Shown here: positions 1 to 12,100 of the stretch, in pieces
Numbering within the stretch: the first letter of the stretch is position 1
Layout of the letters: every line of letters starts with the position of its first letter
The notes under the pieces: model-generated
What the model was told of the DNA's origin: nothing
Database searches by the model: none
Seen by the model: the letters and a program-made list of their open reading frames with translations, nothing else
Program-made: the position numbers and the translations under genes
Assembly (NCBI GenBank): GCA_000934385.1
Contig: KN880524.1
Coordinates: 25,591-89,590, forward strand
Reading direction: 5' to 3'
Length of the DNA: 64,000 nucleotides
DNA from: Cylindrobasidium torrendii FP15055 ss-10
Taxonomy: Eukaryota > Basidiomycota > Agaricomycetes > Agaricales > Physalacriaceae

Positions 1-573
1 AAGCCAGGTCTTTATACCTTTACGACGACTTCTAAAGCTTGTCTGACTGGTGGAAATACCATATAGGGAGTACCGAGGATCTGTACAAGCAGGAGGGCAC
101 TTTTTCCGAAGCGTCAGGTTGGCGCGTCGTGTAGTGCGGTTGGACAGGTCGAAGAGACGATATTACTAGTAGAGCCAGTAGTCCAGCGCTTTACATTGTA
201 CTAGTAAAAACCGGTGAAGTGGAGGCCAGATTCAAGGTGAATTCATTTCTGGTGACGGTCGGTGAGTACATAAACCAATGACCAGTACGCTCAGCTTCAT
301 TACAGGTATCTACGACACTTTCCCTAGACCCTGTGTCACTAATCGATTCACACCCAATCTTGCTTTGCACGGTCAAAATACAAATACTATGTAAGCAATA
401 GCATCAGACATCAAGTTATTGGCACATCCTGGCCACAAACTGTACACTCACATCAACAACTTGGCCAAGGGCTTCAAATACGAGGGTAAACTACTACTTC
501 TAACGAATTACTTTGGCTGCGCCTACAAAAATATGTAAAGGATAAATACAATCTGGGAGTCGTCCAATACCAC
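1..573. other. Left edge without a supported gene
   Basis: I see no supported coding region here. The open frames are short, have no recognisable motif and do not join into a spliced product. The right part is expected to hold the 3' untranslated region of the minus-strand gene that ends at 574. Confidence 0.5.
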
Positions 574-2733
574 TCATCGTGTTGGCGTCTGAATACTGAA
601 AGTACTCTGGCTTGCCCTCAACGGCGCTGCAAACTGCATCGGTGCCCATTGGGCTTGCTTCACCGTGTTCGCTACCACCGGCGACCGCGACGCCTGCGTA
701 GTCGGCGTGTTCATTCCCGCTGTCTGGTAATACGTCGTTGCGGATGTTGGCGTGTGTGTGCCAGAAGCAGGCTGCCCATAACCCTGCATATACGGCTGAT
801 ACGCTCCGTATGTTTGCGGATTTTGGTAGTTGAAGAAGGCGCCTTGTTGTTGTTGTTGCTGCTGCTGCTGCTGTTGCGCCTGGCCCGAAAACTGCCCAAA
901 GAAGGCACCTGCAGAGCCCGTGGTCGATTGTTGGTACGGACGGTACGGTGGTACATGGGTAGGGGTCGCGGTCCCAGAGGTGCCAGGGCGGTAATGTTGG
1001 TTTGCACCTTGCCCATAGCTGTAGTTGTAGCTTGCGAAGGAAGGCGCAGTGATTGAACTCGCAGTAACAGGTGCAATGGGCGTCGGAGGTTGGGTTGGAG
1101 GTGCTGGGGTCGCAGCCACGCCTTTCTGCACTTTGACCGTCGAGTTGTCCCGTATCGCCTTCGGCTTGTCGGTGGGTAGTGTCCCATACCACCCGGTCGT
1201 TGGCTGTAATGGCAGTGTTTGCTGCAGTACGTGCAGAGCAGACGCAGACGGAGTGAGTGTAGGATCGCTTTCGTCGGACTTGCGTGGACGCAGGGCAGTA
1301 AGGAGGGTGAGTGAATCAAGAACGCTTTGGGCTAAACACGCATATATTAGACAAGGATGATCCATTGGCAAAAACAACGACGCACCAAGCTGCCATTCAT
1401 CTGAATTCTTATCCACAGGAAGATTCTTGTCCAGACGTTGCGACTGCAGCACCTCGAGTCGGGCAAGTGCCTTTTGATTTCGCTCCAACAATTCCTCTAT
1501 CGAGCTGAGCAAGGCTACATCTTCCATAGCACCCTTTAAGGCATCGACGTCCTCTGAAGATAACAACTTCGTCGGTGGTTGGGTAGTGTCAATGGCGTTT
1601 CGCGAAGACTCAGGGACATCCACGTCCATGACGCTGTCTGATGCATGAAGTAGTCGTTTGCGTTTCTCCAGTGCACGCTGCTTCCTGATTTCCCTATCAT
1701 AGCACAGGAAACCCATTTCTGCCATACCGACTTCCGCGCACTCTTGCTCGAAGATGGGTGCAAAACTTGTGCATGCACCATAGTCGAGGAAGGATCCAGC
1801 GCTTCGCGTTTGCTGCTTCTTGGGCATCGCAGGCTTAAGCATCAGGGTCTTGTGGTACGAGCCAAGAGTAGGTATTGGCCTGGTCTGCAAGGGGGCTGGG
1901 TCTGGGAATAGAGCCACGAGTTCTGCATGGCCTGTCGGTAGATCCTTGAAGTCGTCGGCCAATGATGGTGGAAGGTCGTTGTTAAGCGATGTCCAGTAGT
2001 CGCCCTGCGGCAATTGCTGCACAAGGGCATACTTGCGAGGCGGGTTGGATAACGAGGAAGAGTCATTGTCAGCAGGGCTGGAGAAGATGGATGGTTGGTC
2101 CAGAGGGAGTTCGACCGAGTGGAAAGACGCTTGTTCGAGTAAGGATAGGGCAGTTTTGCAAAAATGAATCTGGCGCGAGGCTGGAGACGAAGGACGCGTG
2201 CGCGGGTGCGAAGCAATGGGGAGGAGGTTCTTGACTGCATTCTGAGGGAACATTGGATCAGGGACGTATGGTGTGAGATAGAACGAAGACGCACCCGTAG
2301 CGTGAAGAGGGGATGAACAGGAGCATTTTGCAGCAGTGTTCGCAGAGAGTAGACACTCGAAGAAGTTGAAGTTGAAGGATCAGATCCAAGTGTATAGACG
2401 CGGTCCAACAGGCCTTGGTTATCCAATCTAGTAGCAGGTGAGTTTACATTGGGATTTGATCCAAATGCTGCCAACGAACACGTCGAGAACTTCCAAGACC
2501 TTTGTTGCAATATTCTGGGGCAAGGGTGCTTCCCCGGCGGTTTTGAGCTTGGTGGAAGTGGGCGGTGGGGTGGCCGAGACGCGTTCATCGGTGCGCGAGT
2601 GCTTCGATGCAACCTCGTCCTCATCTTCCAGTGACGGAGACGGCCGCTTGCGTTTTTTTGCAGTTATATCATGGCTGGTCTCGGGGGTGGCGAGGGCGTT
2701 GTCGACGGTGGCCACTTTGGTGTCGTGAGCCAT
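574..2733 (-). CDS. Glutamine-rich, NLS-bearing protein of unknown function
   Basis: I do not recognise the family with confidence. Three exons can be joined: ATG at 2733, a roughly 52-base intron ending near 2420, and a 53-base intron near 2240-2293 with canonical ends; the product is about 685 residues. The N-terminus has a basic cluster (AKKRKR, residues 25-30) followed by an acidic stretch, as in nuclear proteins. The middle has helical, leucine-rich segments around residues 80-350. The C-terminal 200 residues are low complexity, rich in Q, P, T, Y and G, with an uninterrupted run of about eleven glutamines near 842-880. This layout suits a chromatin-remodelling or transcription subunit, but that is inference only. 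It is divergent from mL43, with 170 bases between the two starts. Confidence 0.72.
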
Positions 2734-2903
2734 ATGATCTCGCGTCCCAAATGCAACAACTTGAACTAAGGTCGCTTTTCTCTTCGTCACGCTCGTGCAG
2801 TCACCAGCAGAGTCAGTGAGTTGATCTCGATCGTACTGTCACACGCGTGACACCACAGCGATCACACCCACAAACGCTGGCCTTACCCATTCTACCGGCC
2901 GCA

Positions 2904-3383
2904 ATGAGCGCCTCTCGTTTCACTCCGCTGCTACGTGCGCAGCTGCGCTCCACTCCAAGCAACGGCCATGTCGCGTTCGTGCCCCCAATTCGGAAGCTCG
3001 TCTTCGAGTACTGCGACAAATGGCCTTCCTCAGCGAACACACGGACATTCATCCTCAACGAACTCGAACAATTAGCGCGCGCCAATCCCCATGTAGAGCT
3101 TGTGGTTAGGCAGCGTACATACAAGGAGCCTATTATACGCGGTTTCTACGGTGTGCAACCACATTTTCGCGTTCTGTTCTGGTCTCATTTCCCGTTAGCG
3201 AACGAACGACAAAAGGTTATTGCACTGTCCGGGTTCGAGGTCACTGGTGTCGCGAAGAAGGTCCAATTACTACTCGACTCTTCCGGCGCCAAAATTCGAC
3301 CTCTCAAGAAGTCGGTGGAGAGCACAACAGAGTCTACTCGCGGTATCTGGTCCGGGCTTCACGCGGATCGCCCAACATTGTAG
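2904..3383 (+). CDS. MRPL51: Mitochondrial large-subunit ribosomal protein mL43 (L51/S25/CI-B8 fold)
   Basis: This intronless frame encodes 159 residues of the thioredoxin-like L51/S25/CI-B8 family, a component of the mitochondrial large ribosomal subunit (yeast MRPL51, human MRPL43). Diagnostic features are the early PIRKLVFEYCDKWPSS segment (about residues 31-46), the central strand-rich FILNELEQLARANPHVE region, and the C-terminal STRGIWSGLHAD block, which matches the conserved RGIWSPLHA ending of fungal homologues. Length is close to the family norm of about 140 residues. The ATG at 2904 is preferred over an in-frame GTG-type codon upstream because it starts a basic, serine/threonine-containing N-terminus compatible with mitochondrial import. 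It shares a short divergent promoter with the upstream minus-strand gene. Confidence 0.95.
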   Translation: MSASRFTPLLRAQLRSTPSNGHVAFVPPIRKLVFEYCDKWPSSANTRTFILNELEQLARANPHVELVVRQRTYKEPIIRGFYGVQPHFRVLFWSHFPLANERQKVIALSGFEVTGVAKKVQLLLDSSGAKIRPLKKSVESTTESTRGIWSGLHADRPTL

Positions 3384-3720
3384 TTTCCCATTGCTCCGGC
3401 ATCCCCAAAGGCCCGCCATCCTCAATATTACAAATACTACATGCTCACTTAATGACCGCGACCGTGCTTGGCCCTATCACAATGTGCAAAACACGCATTT
3501 TCTCACACTCCCTGGGAATCCCTCGTCTGAATGTCCGAGCTTACACGTGCACGGGCTACCCTCTTTTATAGGAAATACCGGACCTGGTTTTCTTTCCGAC
3601 GAAGCCCCGTGTGCCCAGCGTGTCTAAACCACTTAAATTGAACGCATTCTGAAGTCTGTTCCTTTGGTTTCATTGCCTTTCCGTTCTCTCTGTTTCCTAC
3701 CACCTCCGTCGGTTGCAGCA

Positions 3721-5425
3721 ATGGCAAGTAACGCGTCTCGCAGGCCTGTTTTGTGACTTATGTGCGCCAGCTTGATTCGCGCAGCTCAATCACCAGTGAG
3801 GACTTGCTTTGGCTGGCGGCCAGTACCGCCCTCTTAGAGAATGCCTCACCACGTCTATCCTCGGGGCCCATTGATATCGTAAGCATAATCTTGCCTATGG
3901 GTTCTGCAGTTTTCAATGTAACATGCTTTGCAGCCTGGAAAACGGATGCGCACTCCATCGATCCAGCAGGCGACTGATTCCCTCAGGCTCGCACGAAGCA
4001 AGGGCATGTCGCAAAGAGAAATCCCGAGCTATCTGAAGCCGACCAAGTCAAGCCAGGCTAAGAGTCTACCACCTCAAGACAGTGCCATGAACGACAGAGT
4101 GGTAGGTCCCATTCAAGGGGCCAAACGGCGTAGCTGAAATTCGCCAGACGCCGTCAAAGTCAGGTTTTTCGGGCACTCCTTTGGCGCCTTCTTTGGGTCC
4201 TAGTTCATCGGTGTCTTCTTTACCCGCTACCCAGTCCAAACGGCCTGCTTTTCTCAGCCGTACGGCGTCGTCAGCTTCTGTGCCCTCCGAGGCATCTTCC
4301 TCGCAGGTGCCGCCCTCGCCGTCCAAGCGCACAGAATGGATCAACAGAAAGCCTAAGGCTGCCTCTGTCTCCTCCACTATTTCCGCTCGTTCTCCCATTG
4401 CTGGAACATGCTCGGACCGACGTAATGCTGGACCCTCAAACGATAGTACCACGAGCATAGGCTCTTTAATTCGAACACCTCCCACTTCCTATAGTTGGTC
4501 CCCACAACACCGTCGTAAACAGTCCGGGTCCCCAGATTCAAGTCCTTTAAAATCAACCTTTCGCGAAGCACTATGGGCTGATCAGGATAGCAACAGCTCT
4601 GCCCCGCCCTCGCCTCTTCTACCACCTCCGCGTCTCTGGAGAGCAGCGTATGACTCGACGCCGCCCTCGCCAACCTCATCGCGCCCACATTCGCCATCGC
4701 TACAAAGTTACGCAGCATCGACCGCATCCGTGTCCATAGAGTCGATCTACGAGGATGGCACGCCGCGTTCGATTCTTGCATCGCGGTCGCCGCGAGGCCA
4801 GCCTGCTGGTATCGGTTTCGGCCGACAACGTAGCGGGAGCTGCAGCACATCCTTAAAGTCTGTCAAATTTGCGGAAGCTCCCTCAGTGCGGTATGCATCT
4901 CTTGGGGACGAATGGGTCACCCCCGACGAGGTAGACGAAATGAGCGACGCTGGATCAGAGGACGATAACTATGGGACGTCGGAGGATGGCTCAGAGATGG
5001 TACATCGACCTCTACGAGCAATAGGCAGTCTTCTTTCTTTGCGAGAGGAAGACGACGAAGATGCCTCCGAAGAGGCCGTCATTCACGCAACCCTATCACC
5101 AAGCATATTCAGACGCTCAACGAGCCCCAAATTCCGGCAAGAACATTCGACATCCTTTGCCGTGCGGCTCAGAGCAAAACGCCGTCGTCCCTCAGTTTCG
5201 TCACTCCGGGAACCCTTTGGCCCTTCGCCACCTGCTCCGCCGTTTATGATGCCCCAGCCTGCGAAGAGGTCGGCTATCTCCCTGCGCAGTGCGCCCTCAT
5301 GCGACAACTTCAGTGTCAAGAGCTCAAGTAGAGCGAGCATGATGAGTGTGCGCAGCATGAAAAGCGTTCGAGACGCTGTACATGGCTTCAGAAATTGGGT
5401 GGTTGGGCGTCGAGTTACCGTATAA
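3721..5425 (+). CDS. Serine/proline-rich disordered protein, unknown function
   Basis: The main exon (from about 4148 to the stop at 5425) encodes a serine-, proline- and arginine-rich chain with no recognised fold. It holds many SP/TP sites, a segment with KSVKFAEAPSVRYASLGDEW, an acidic patch (EEDDEDASEE) and a basic serine-rich tail ending WVVGRRVTV. Upstream exons are inferred. A 46-base intron (about 4102-4147) and a 53-base intron (about 3881-3933) keep the frame open, and the only ATG that fits is at 3721, a 7-base coding exon followed by a 110-base intron with a good pyrimidine tract. If that is wrong, the first in-frame ATG is at 3943. The composition suggests a phosphorylation-regulated scaffold, but I cannot assign a function. 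It converges on RPC17. Confidence 0.65.
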
Positions 5426-5696
5426 TGGCTTCGATTCCTTTAGTTGACCGGACCTCGAAGCTTGCTCTTTCTTTGGCGCCTGCGCCAACGTGCAAGCACG
5501 TCTTTGAACTAATACATTTTACTAACTTATCCTTTGATTATGCTTCGACGCTGTTGTCACGCACGTTAGGTGCACCGTTCGGTTTTTGTTTGTATGATAT
5601 GCTCTCCAGTTGCATAATCGTCCGACAAGCACGAAACTCGGCGATTACAGTGATAGCAAAAAAGGTCCGATTGTAGGAAGGAAGCAATAACCAACG

Positions 5697-6489
5697 CTAA
5701 TCATCGTCGACGTCTAAATCTCCTTCGACACCAGCACCCTCGCCCTTGTCGTCAAATTCATCTGCCGCATTGACCATTCCGTCTACCGAGTCCCACGCAG
5801 AAGGATTGGAAGCATCCATGGCGACGTCGTCCTCACCTGCGTCCGGGTCTACAGATATTGGCACAGCACCGAGTGAAGCCTCAACTGCCGCGAGGATTTC
5901 TTCCTGTTTCTCGTCTGTGAATCGTGCCGCCAGGTCATCTACAATCTATAGAGATGATCAACAAGATAAGTGAGGAGTGGGAAAACACGGGGAATACGCA
6001 CAACGAAGAGCTCGACGAGTCGTGTTGGGGCGAGATTCACAATCTGAAGCTTCTCCGCCTTGGTTAGCTCATACTGGTTGAGCGCCCGTGTGAGGCCTGT
6101 GATGCCTTCTGCGGATTGGCGGACGGTGCTCTGGTGCGGCGCCGTGAGGTGTTGTATTGCCTAACACATGTGGTTAATCTGGAGGGTTTGGTATTGTGGG
6201 AAAGACAGGGCTGCGCACCTCGACCTCCACCGTCCGGAGATTATGAATAACCTCCACATTGCTTGGATGCTTCTCCCCTGGTATGATGGTGGATGTATGC
6301 CCCGCAGCCTCTTCTTCTTTCTTTATTCTGACGGCCGTTCGTGTTCGTGCAAGATGGTCGGCTTCAAGCTCTTGCAGCAAGGAGAGCACTTCATAGTTTG
6401 ACAACAATGCAGAGCGCGCGTTTACAACCTACCTAACGCGTTATCGGATAAACTCGCCAGCCCAAATGCAGTGTCTTCAGTACCTCCAT
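5697..6489 (-). CDS. RPC17: RNA polymerase III subunit RPC17/RPC9 (CRCP homologue)
   Basis: This encodes the RPC17 (Rpc9/CGRP-RCP) subunit, which with RPC25 forms the Pol III stalk used in initiation on tRNA and 5S genes. The spliced N-terminus reads MEVVNARSALLSNYEVLSLL, the family signature. The C-terminal half has LTKAEKLQIVNLAPTRLVEL, the conserved helical HRDC-like segment, then an acidic tail (…VEGDLDVDDD). The first coding exon is only ATGGAG (6484-6489), joined across a 55-base intron (6429-6483). Two more introns are inferred, near 6165-6222 and 5948-6002. The start is chosen because only this splice restores the conserved MEVxNA start; the next exon has no ATG before a stop. It converges with the serine-rich gene on the plus strand. 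Confidence 0.93.
6484..6489 (-). other. 6-base first coding exon of RPC17
   Basis: ATGGAG is followed at once by GTACTG and the intron closes at TTAGGTAG, joining to GTTGTAAACGCG. The join gives MEVVNA, which matches the conserved start of RPC17/CRCP proteins. The 5' untranslated part of this exon would lie upstream of 6489. Confidence 0.85.
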
Positions 6490-6738
6490 GACAGTCGCGT
6501 CGAAAAGTCAAAAAGTAGTGATCGCGCACCGGACCGATCCGTCCAAGCGCATTCAGTTTGTTTGTTCGACGAGTTTGGTCCAAATATGCTAATATTCACA
6601 CTAGGCACAAATTCACTTATTCGAGTCCACTTTCCTCACAAGCCTCTAGTTTACATAGTATATTGCACATGAAGACAAGAACGCGAAAGCTCACAATACA
6701 TGAAGAAATAAATTATATGGCCCACAACGAATGGTCCA

Positions 6739-8222
6739 TCATCTATCAGCATACACCACATAAGGACGCTGCTGTTGCTGCCTTACGGGAGAATGCCGCC
6801 TAGTTGATGGGACCATATCCTCCACAGGCATCGGCAGCGGGTCCACATAGAACTTGGCCGCCGAGCCCCAATATGTGGGTGGACTAGCATCCTCATAGAT
6901 GTAGTCGCGCATCCCGGTCGTGGGGTCCGCATATATACGACCCCGGCTGCTCAAATTCACTCGCGGAGGCTCCTCTGTAGGCGGGCTCATGGCCTGTTGG
7001 GTATCGGGCACGAGTCCTGGCTCCACGAAGCGCGTTTGCGCGCCGTCACTGAGGTTCAGCCGTTCCGAGAGATATAAGATCCGCGGCCCTTGACGAACTG
7101 TTATCTCCGGCCGATGCTCTTCGTCCGTGCCCATGATGTTGCTGATGTCCAGGAGAGCGTCTGCTAGGAATTAACAAACGAAACATAAAGTTCGACGGGC
7201 TTGACACTAACCTAATGCCTGGGAGGGTGACTCTGGTGTTCCCATTTGGCCAGGCGTCCGTCGCATATGAGGAGGGAGAGCGAGGTCATCCGACGAGCGG
7301 AGATTTCGTTGGCCGGTCGTAAAGCCTCGAAGTCCAAGCGCGTCGTCGGAAGGACTATGCTCGTACGACGCTGGCTCCTCCGCGAGTACGCCATCTTCCT
7401 GCAGCAGAGCAGTTCCTCCGGCTGGCGCAATGGGGGAAGGGAATGTTTCGAGATCAATCGCAGACATGGTTGATAGCCGCCTGCTATCGGCACTAGGCTG
7501 CAGGACACGGTTCGCCATGCTTGCTCGGTGTAGGTCCAAGCTCCGGCTGACGGCCAATACACCTGAGCGAAACTCTTCGAAGCGAAACAGGGCAGTCGGC
7601 TCGGATTGTTGGCGAAGGTTGTGGGACTCGGCATTCAGAGAGCCGAAGTGGGAAGGAGGGGAAAAAGTGACGGGGGAGTCGACAAAGTCTGGTCGCATTG
7701 TCGCTAATGGGCGCCAGCCGGCATTCATGGTGCTAGAGAGTGGACGACGCATGTTCTGCTCCAAAAGTGTGAACCTTGTAGATGGCAAACGCTGCGGTGG
7801 GGATGCAGGAGAGCGGAGCTCGATAGCACGGAGATGGGGGGCTGGCGGAGGAGTGTAGCCAGAGCCCTCGATAATAGAGGTCAATGAGCGCGCCCAGTGG
7901 GAGTCGAGCGGGCTAAGTGACCTGTTTCGGTCTTGCTCGTTCGTGATTTCGGGATCCATCACGGGTAATTCATCTTCGGTGGGGGCTGGAGACCCAGCGA
8001 GGAAAATAGAGGCGTGAGGTGGGGAAAGTTCAAGCGTTCCTTCTCGACTTCTATGGATGCCTCAGTTAGAAAGGAACGGAAGATATGCACAACGACGCAC
8101 AAGGGTGAACGTGCGACGCGATGTAGCTGCGCCTGATAATCACGGTATGGGAGGTCTTGACGGCGAGAGCCAGGGCTCAGAGGAAGGTCCGCGACAGTTA
8201 TGGTTGGAGATGTAACAGACAT
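6739..8222 (-). CDS. Unknown fungal protein, proline/serine-rich
   Basis: I do not recognise this protein. Three exons join in one frame: ATG at 8222, a 50-base intron at about 8054-8103, a long middle exon to about 7213, and a second intron of about 48 bases to about 7166, with the stop at 6739. The product is roughly 450 residues. It is mostly low complexity, with many SP motifs and short hydrophobic patches such as HWARSLTSIIEGSGYTPP. The last 140 residues look more ordered and contain GRIYADPTTGMRDYIYED and PTYWGSAAKFYVDP, which may be a conserved tail domain. The chain ends in a short polyglutamine run and RPYVVYADR. There is no signal peptide or membrane segment. Confidence 0.72.
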
Positions 8223-9127
8223 CGTGCTGACTTGCCTGTAGAGTGTTAGCGTCGCGAAGCAGGAAATGAGGCGAACATACTAGCTTGGGTCCGTCGCCGC
8301 CTGAGCCGGTGTAAGTATGCGATCCGCTGGGAAATCGCCCCAAGCCCTTGTAGATGCCTTATTGGCAATTTCTTGGTGGCTGCAAAGGGAGTTGGGCAAC
8401 AGCCGTGCACCTATATGCAGGCAGTGCGCGGATGAGAGAGGTTTGCCAGTAGAATGACTGTAAGTCGTTGAGACTCAAATGGTAGTCATCGTGTGACGCT
8501 GTGACAGGTTATGCGACCAGATCTCACATTGACTTATGTGGCGCATTCTCTCTTGCGTGCCATCCACATATTTTCAGAACTCCATAACGGTAGTCACTTG
8601 GGGGCTTCAGCTCACAGTGAGCCATTTCTGTGGCGGAATGTATATAACAGGTAATTCAAGTATCCTCATGTCTGGCCATCACCGAACTCCATTGAGCCCG
8701 ATGTACCGTAGCCCTGGAAGATCCAGTCAGTAGCCGTTTTGGGCGTCCTGCACGCAAAATGTAGTTCCATGTGCAATCGAAAGGATGGCTACCCACCGCC
8801 CAGCATTAGACCACTTTACAGGGATCCACTTACTATTACTTACCAATGGCACAAATTCAGTTAGATTCGTTAGTGCTCTGAATCTCTGAATCAGCCTGGG
8901 TTAAACGGTGATTTTCCCACCAGCTTCTAGCTTTGTTGACTTGGTAGCAAGTACATTGCATAATTTACTTCCAATGTACTGGCCTAAGTACAGTATGGTA
9001 TCAGCCTTAAAAACAGATATCAAATAAGCTAAATAATGTGCATGTCTATCGATAGCAGGATACAGTACACCCCAGGCTAGTGGCTATAGAATGTGAGGCA
9101 TGATCCTGTCCTAAATGATGACTTCTT
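8223..9127. other. Intergenic region between two minus-strand genes
   Basis: About 900 bases hold the promoter side of the 6739-8222 gene and the 3' side of the Zn2Cys6 factor gene. Open frames are short and motif-free. The one structure I can point to is a 9-base perfect inverted repeat at 8950-8980. Confidence 0.5.
8950..8980. repeat. Short perfect inverted repeat downstream of the Zn2Cys6 gene
   Basis: The arms AGTACATTG (8950-8958) and CAATGTACT (8972-8980) are exact reverse complements around a 13-base AT-rich loop. It lies about 150 bases past the stop of the transcription-factor gene, so it could form a hairpin in the 3' end of its transcript or in intergenic DNA. Chance is possible at this length. 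Confidence 0.4.
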
Positions 9128-12100
9128 TCACCGTACATTCTGCATTACAGTTCCGTCGCCCCCCATCGCTGCTCCCATATTCATGATACCTCCAAGCGCC
9201 GGCGTGTTCATCATCTCATCTGGCAGCCATCCCATTGCCTGCTGCCACGAAAAGTCCATTGGCATCATTGGCCACCCTTCCGGTATATGCATCTGCGCTG
9301 CGTCCATCGGCCCAAGCGCACCACCCAACGAGGACGTCGTCGTCGACATCCCCATTGGGGCACCATGAAATTGCATGTCCGCATCGGCGCGATAGTAATT
9401 GAACTCATGCACGTCTTCCATAGGCATGAACTGGAATGACATCGCATTGTCATAGGCTTCCGTGGAAGGATCGCAGCGGCCCATACTCGATGGCGCCGTT
9501 GTGATCATCGGCCCCGTCTCTTCAGGTGTGATGTCCGCTAGAACCTGGAGGATATTGCTGTGAATGTCTGTCAACAGTGCCGCCTGTAACTTCATGATTG
9601 TACATACATCAAACGGATAGCAATGTCATATCTAGACAATGGGTTATGAGCGTGATTTCAAAGATACGAAATGGAATGTTGAGCGCTCACCTGTTGATTG
9701 TGCGTTTGAACACCTCTAGAATTCGTTTGATGTCATCCAACTCCCTTGAAGTCACGTCCAATTGTCCGGCCTTGCGCTTCTTCCAAAGGTCTATGCAGCG
9801 GATCATGCCAGCGCCAAATCCCATCATCTGCAAAAAAAAGTGGGTTGAGAAAAGCGCCATGCCGCATTATTCACGAGACCCACCGCCATATGGAAGTTCA
9901 GCACCGGGAAGACTCGATATCTTGTCTCGAGCAGGTTTATTCCAGAACGAGCGGCGGTCGTGCAGGCAGCCATTGCAGCAGGTGAGAACGAGCAGTCGGG
10001 AGTTATGAATGGTCGATGAATCTGCATCTGAATGTGATAGAAGGTCCCGTCTAGAATGGTTCAGTTCGGGGCCACGACATTACACGAAAGGGAGCTACGC
10101 ACAGAGGATAGCAGACGAATGAAAGAATGGTCCACCCTCACGTTGGTTTTCCCACCGCACTACACAACATCAGCAAAAGGGCATCGTCGGTCTCCTGTGG
10201 TACTCACAATGAGCAGGGACTGAGCTCAACCACTTGTTCAATCTCGAATCAAGGACCGCCAGGTTCTTTTCGGCGCATTGCCCGACAAGGCCAGCTGCCT
10301 GCTTTGCTCTCTGAATGGCAAAAATCGACCTCTGCGCGCAGCCCATGATTTGGCAGAGCTTGATGTGTTGAAGCAGATAGTCAATCCGCGATGGCACTTC
10401 TGGTGGTTGATGGAATGGAGGCTCAGTGTCGAAGTACTCTTCATCTACAGGTAAAGGTAGCCCGACATCAAACCTGCGAACAGTTAGTCTCGCGGACAGA
10501 GGAGATAGATGTCGCAACATACTCTTCATCTCGAAGATTGTGGGGACGGCCATGGAAGAAACTCGTATGCCGGTCGACAATGTAAGCACACCTTGGAGAC
10601 CGTTAGTGTAGTCAAATCGAAATAAATGGAAACTTGCCAAAAGGTCCTGCACTTGATTTCTGATTCAGCGCTGGTTGCTTGTGGGTGGTATCGGTGGTAT
10701 CCAAGCGCTACCGCATAGCGGATAGCGTTTCCGACGTGTATCCAAGCAAACTGGGGTACAGATGTTGAGAGGAGGTATTCAGCGAGGAGTACTTCGTATT
10801 GGACATCATGTAGATGTGGGTGTTCGAAATCTGAGCGTTTGGCGGTCGCAGCTTGATTGTACCATCTTGAACCTGCTGAAGCTGTTGTAACACCGTCAAG
10901 AAGCACTCGTGGGTCGTCCGAGTAGCGCGAGGCCAACGCAAGAACGAGAAGAACAACTGATGCGAATGCACGTGATCGTGTGTGCAAACCTGAGGTAATC
11001 GACGCCCTTCGAAACCTATCAGTTGAATGCACATATCATAGGAAGAAGCTAACCTAAAACTTGGTTCCGATATAATAGGAAGATAGGCGTGGAAATTGCT
11101 GAAGTATTTCTCGAGGAGGTGACTGAAGAGAGATGCTTCGGGCCAATCGAAATCCAGGTTTGGCGGTTTGATTTCCCACTAACAAGGGTGAGCGACTGTC
11201 AGAAGCTCAATGATCCGAGCGAGTCACATACAGGATGTATAGCCCAGTTCCGGGAGTCGAAGCCACTTTGGGAAAACTTGCCAAATATCTCTGCTTTCAT
11301 GACCATGACTTTTCGCATGAAGAAGAGATTGCTTGATGGGCCAAAGTAGCTCTCTGTACGAGGATTACTGTGTTGTATAGAGGATGAGCGGTTTCTCTAC
11401 CTTCTATTTGCGAAAGAGAAAGTCGTTTGATTTGTTTCATGAGGTCGACATATGCAAGGTCTTCGGGTGCTTCTTCAGGCTCAGAGTTACTTTCCTCAAC
11501 CAGCGGTGGTGGTGCGGGCGGTGTCCAACCCCGTTTGGACGATGAAGCTGGCGAGGCCGCACTGTTTTGAGAATCTGGTGATGCGGCGGGCATCTTGCTA
11601 TCAGGTTGAAGCTGGCTCGCAGTAAGGGGCACACAGAATGGCATGAGGGTGCACAAGATCTCACCTCCTTCAGCATTTCCTCCAGCTGATAGACGCGTCG
11701 TTCAAGGGATGCAACGTAGCTAATTATTAGCATGGGGGGTAGTCGTCGCAGTAAATTTGGCTCACTTGTTTTTAGGGCCGCGTTTCTGAAATGATTCAGA
11801 CCGCAGGAAACAAAAGTATTTTGACTGGGCACGCACCTTGACTGGTCTCCTATGGGCACAGATGACTCCGGCCAATCTACAGTTTGTGCAGACGTTGTCG
11901 GGCATGTTAGCACTGTCACCTTGATAGAGGTGAGCGAGAGGGGGAAATGGCACAAAAATGGCCTTACATCGAGCTATAAGCCAACGTTAGCGGAACATCA
12001 CCCGAGAGCAGTCAATCCTTACTCTTCCTGCGCGAACAGGCGTCGCAGCTGCCCTGGAGACGCTTCTTCTTGGTGTCATTACGATGCGGATTACTGGGGC

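Noticed and set aside
500..1319. Long minus- and plus-strand frames overlapping the glutamine-rich gene
   Set aside because: They are read in other frames of the CAG-rich region and carry only repeat-derived runs of Leu, Ser or Arg.
8536..8733. A small plus-strand open frame in the 8.2-9.1 kb gap
   Set aside because: It is 65 codons long with no motif, no splice partners and no conserved feature I can see.
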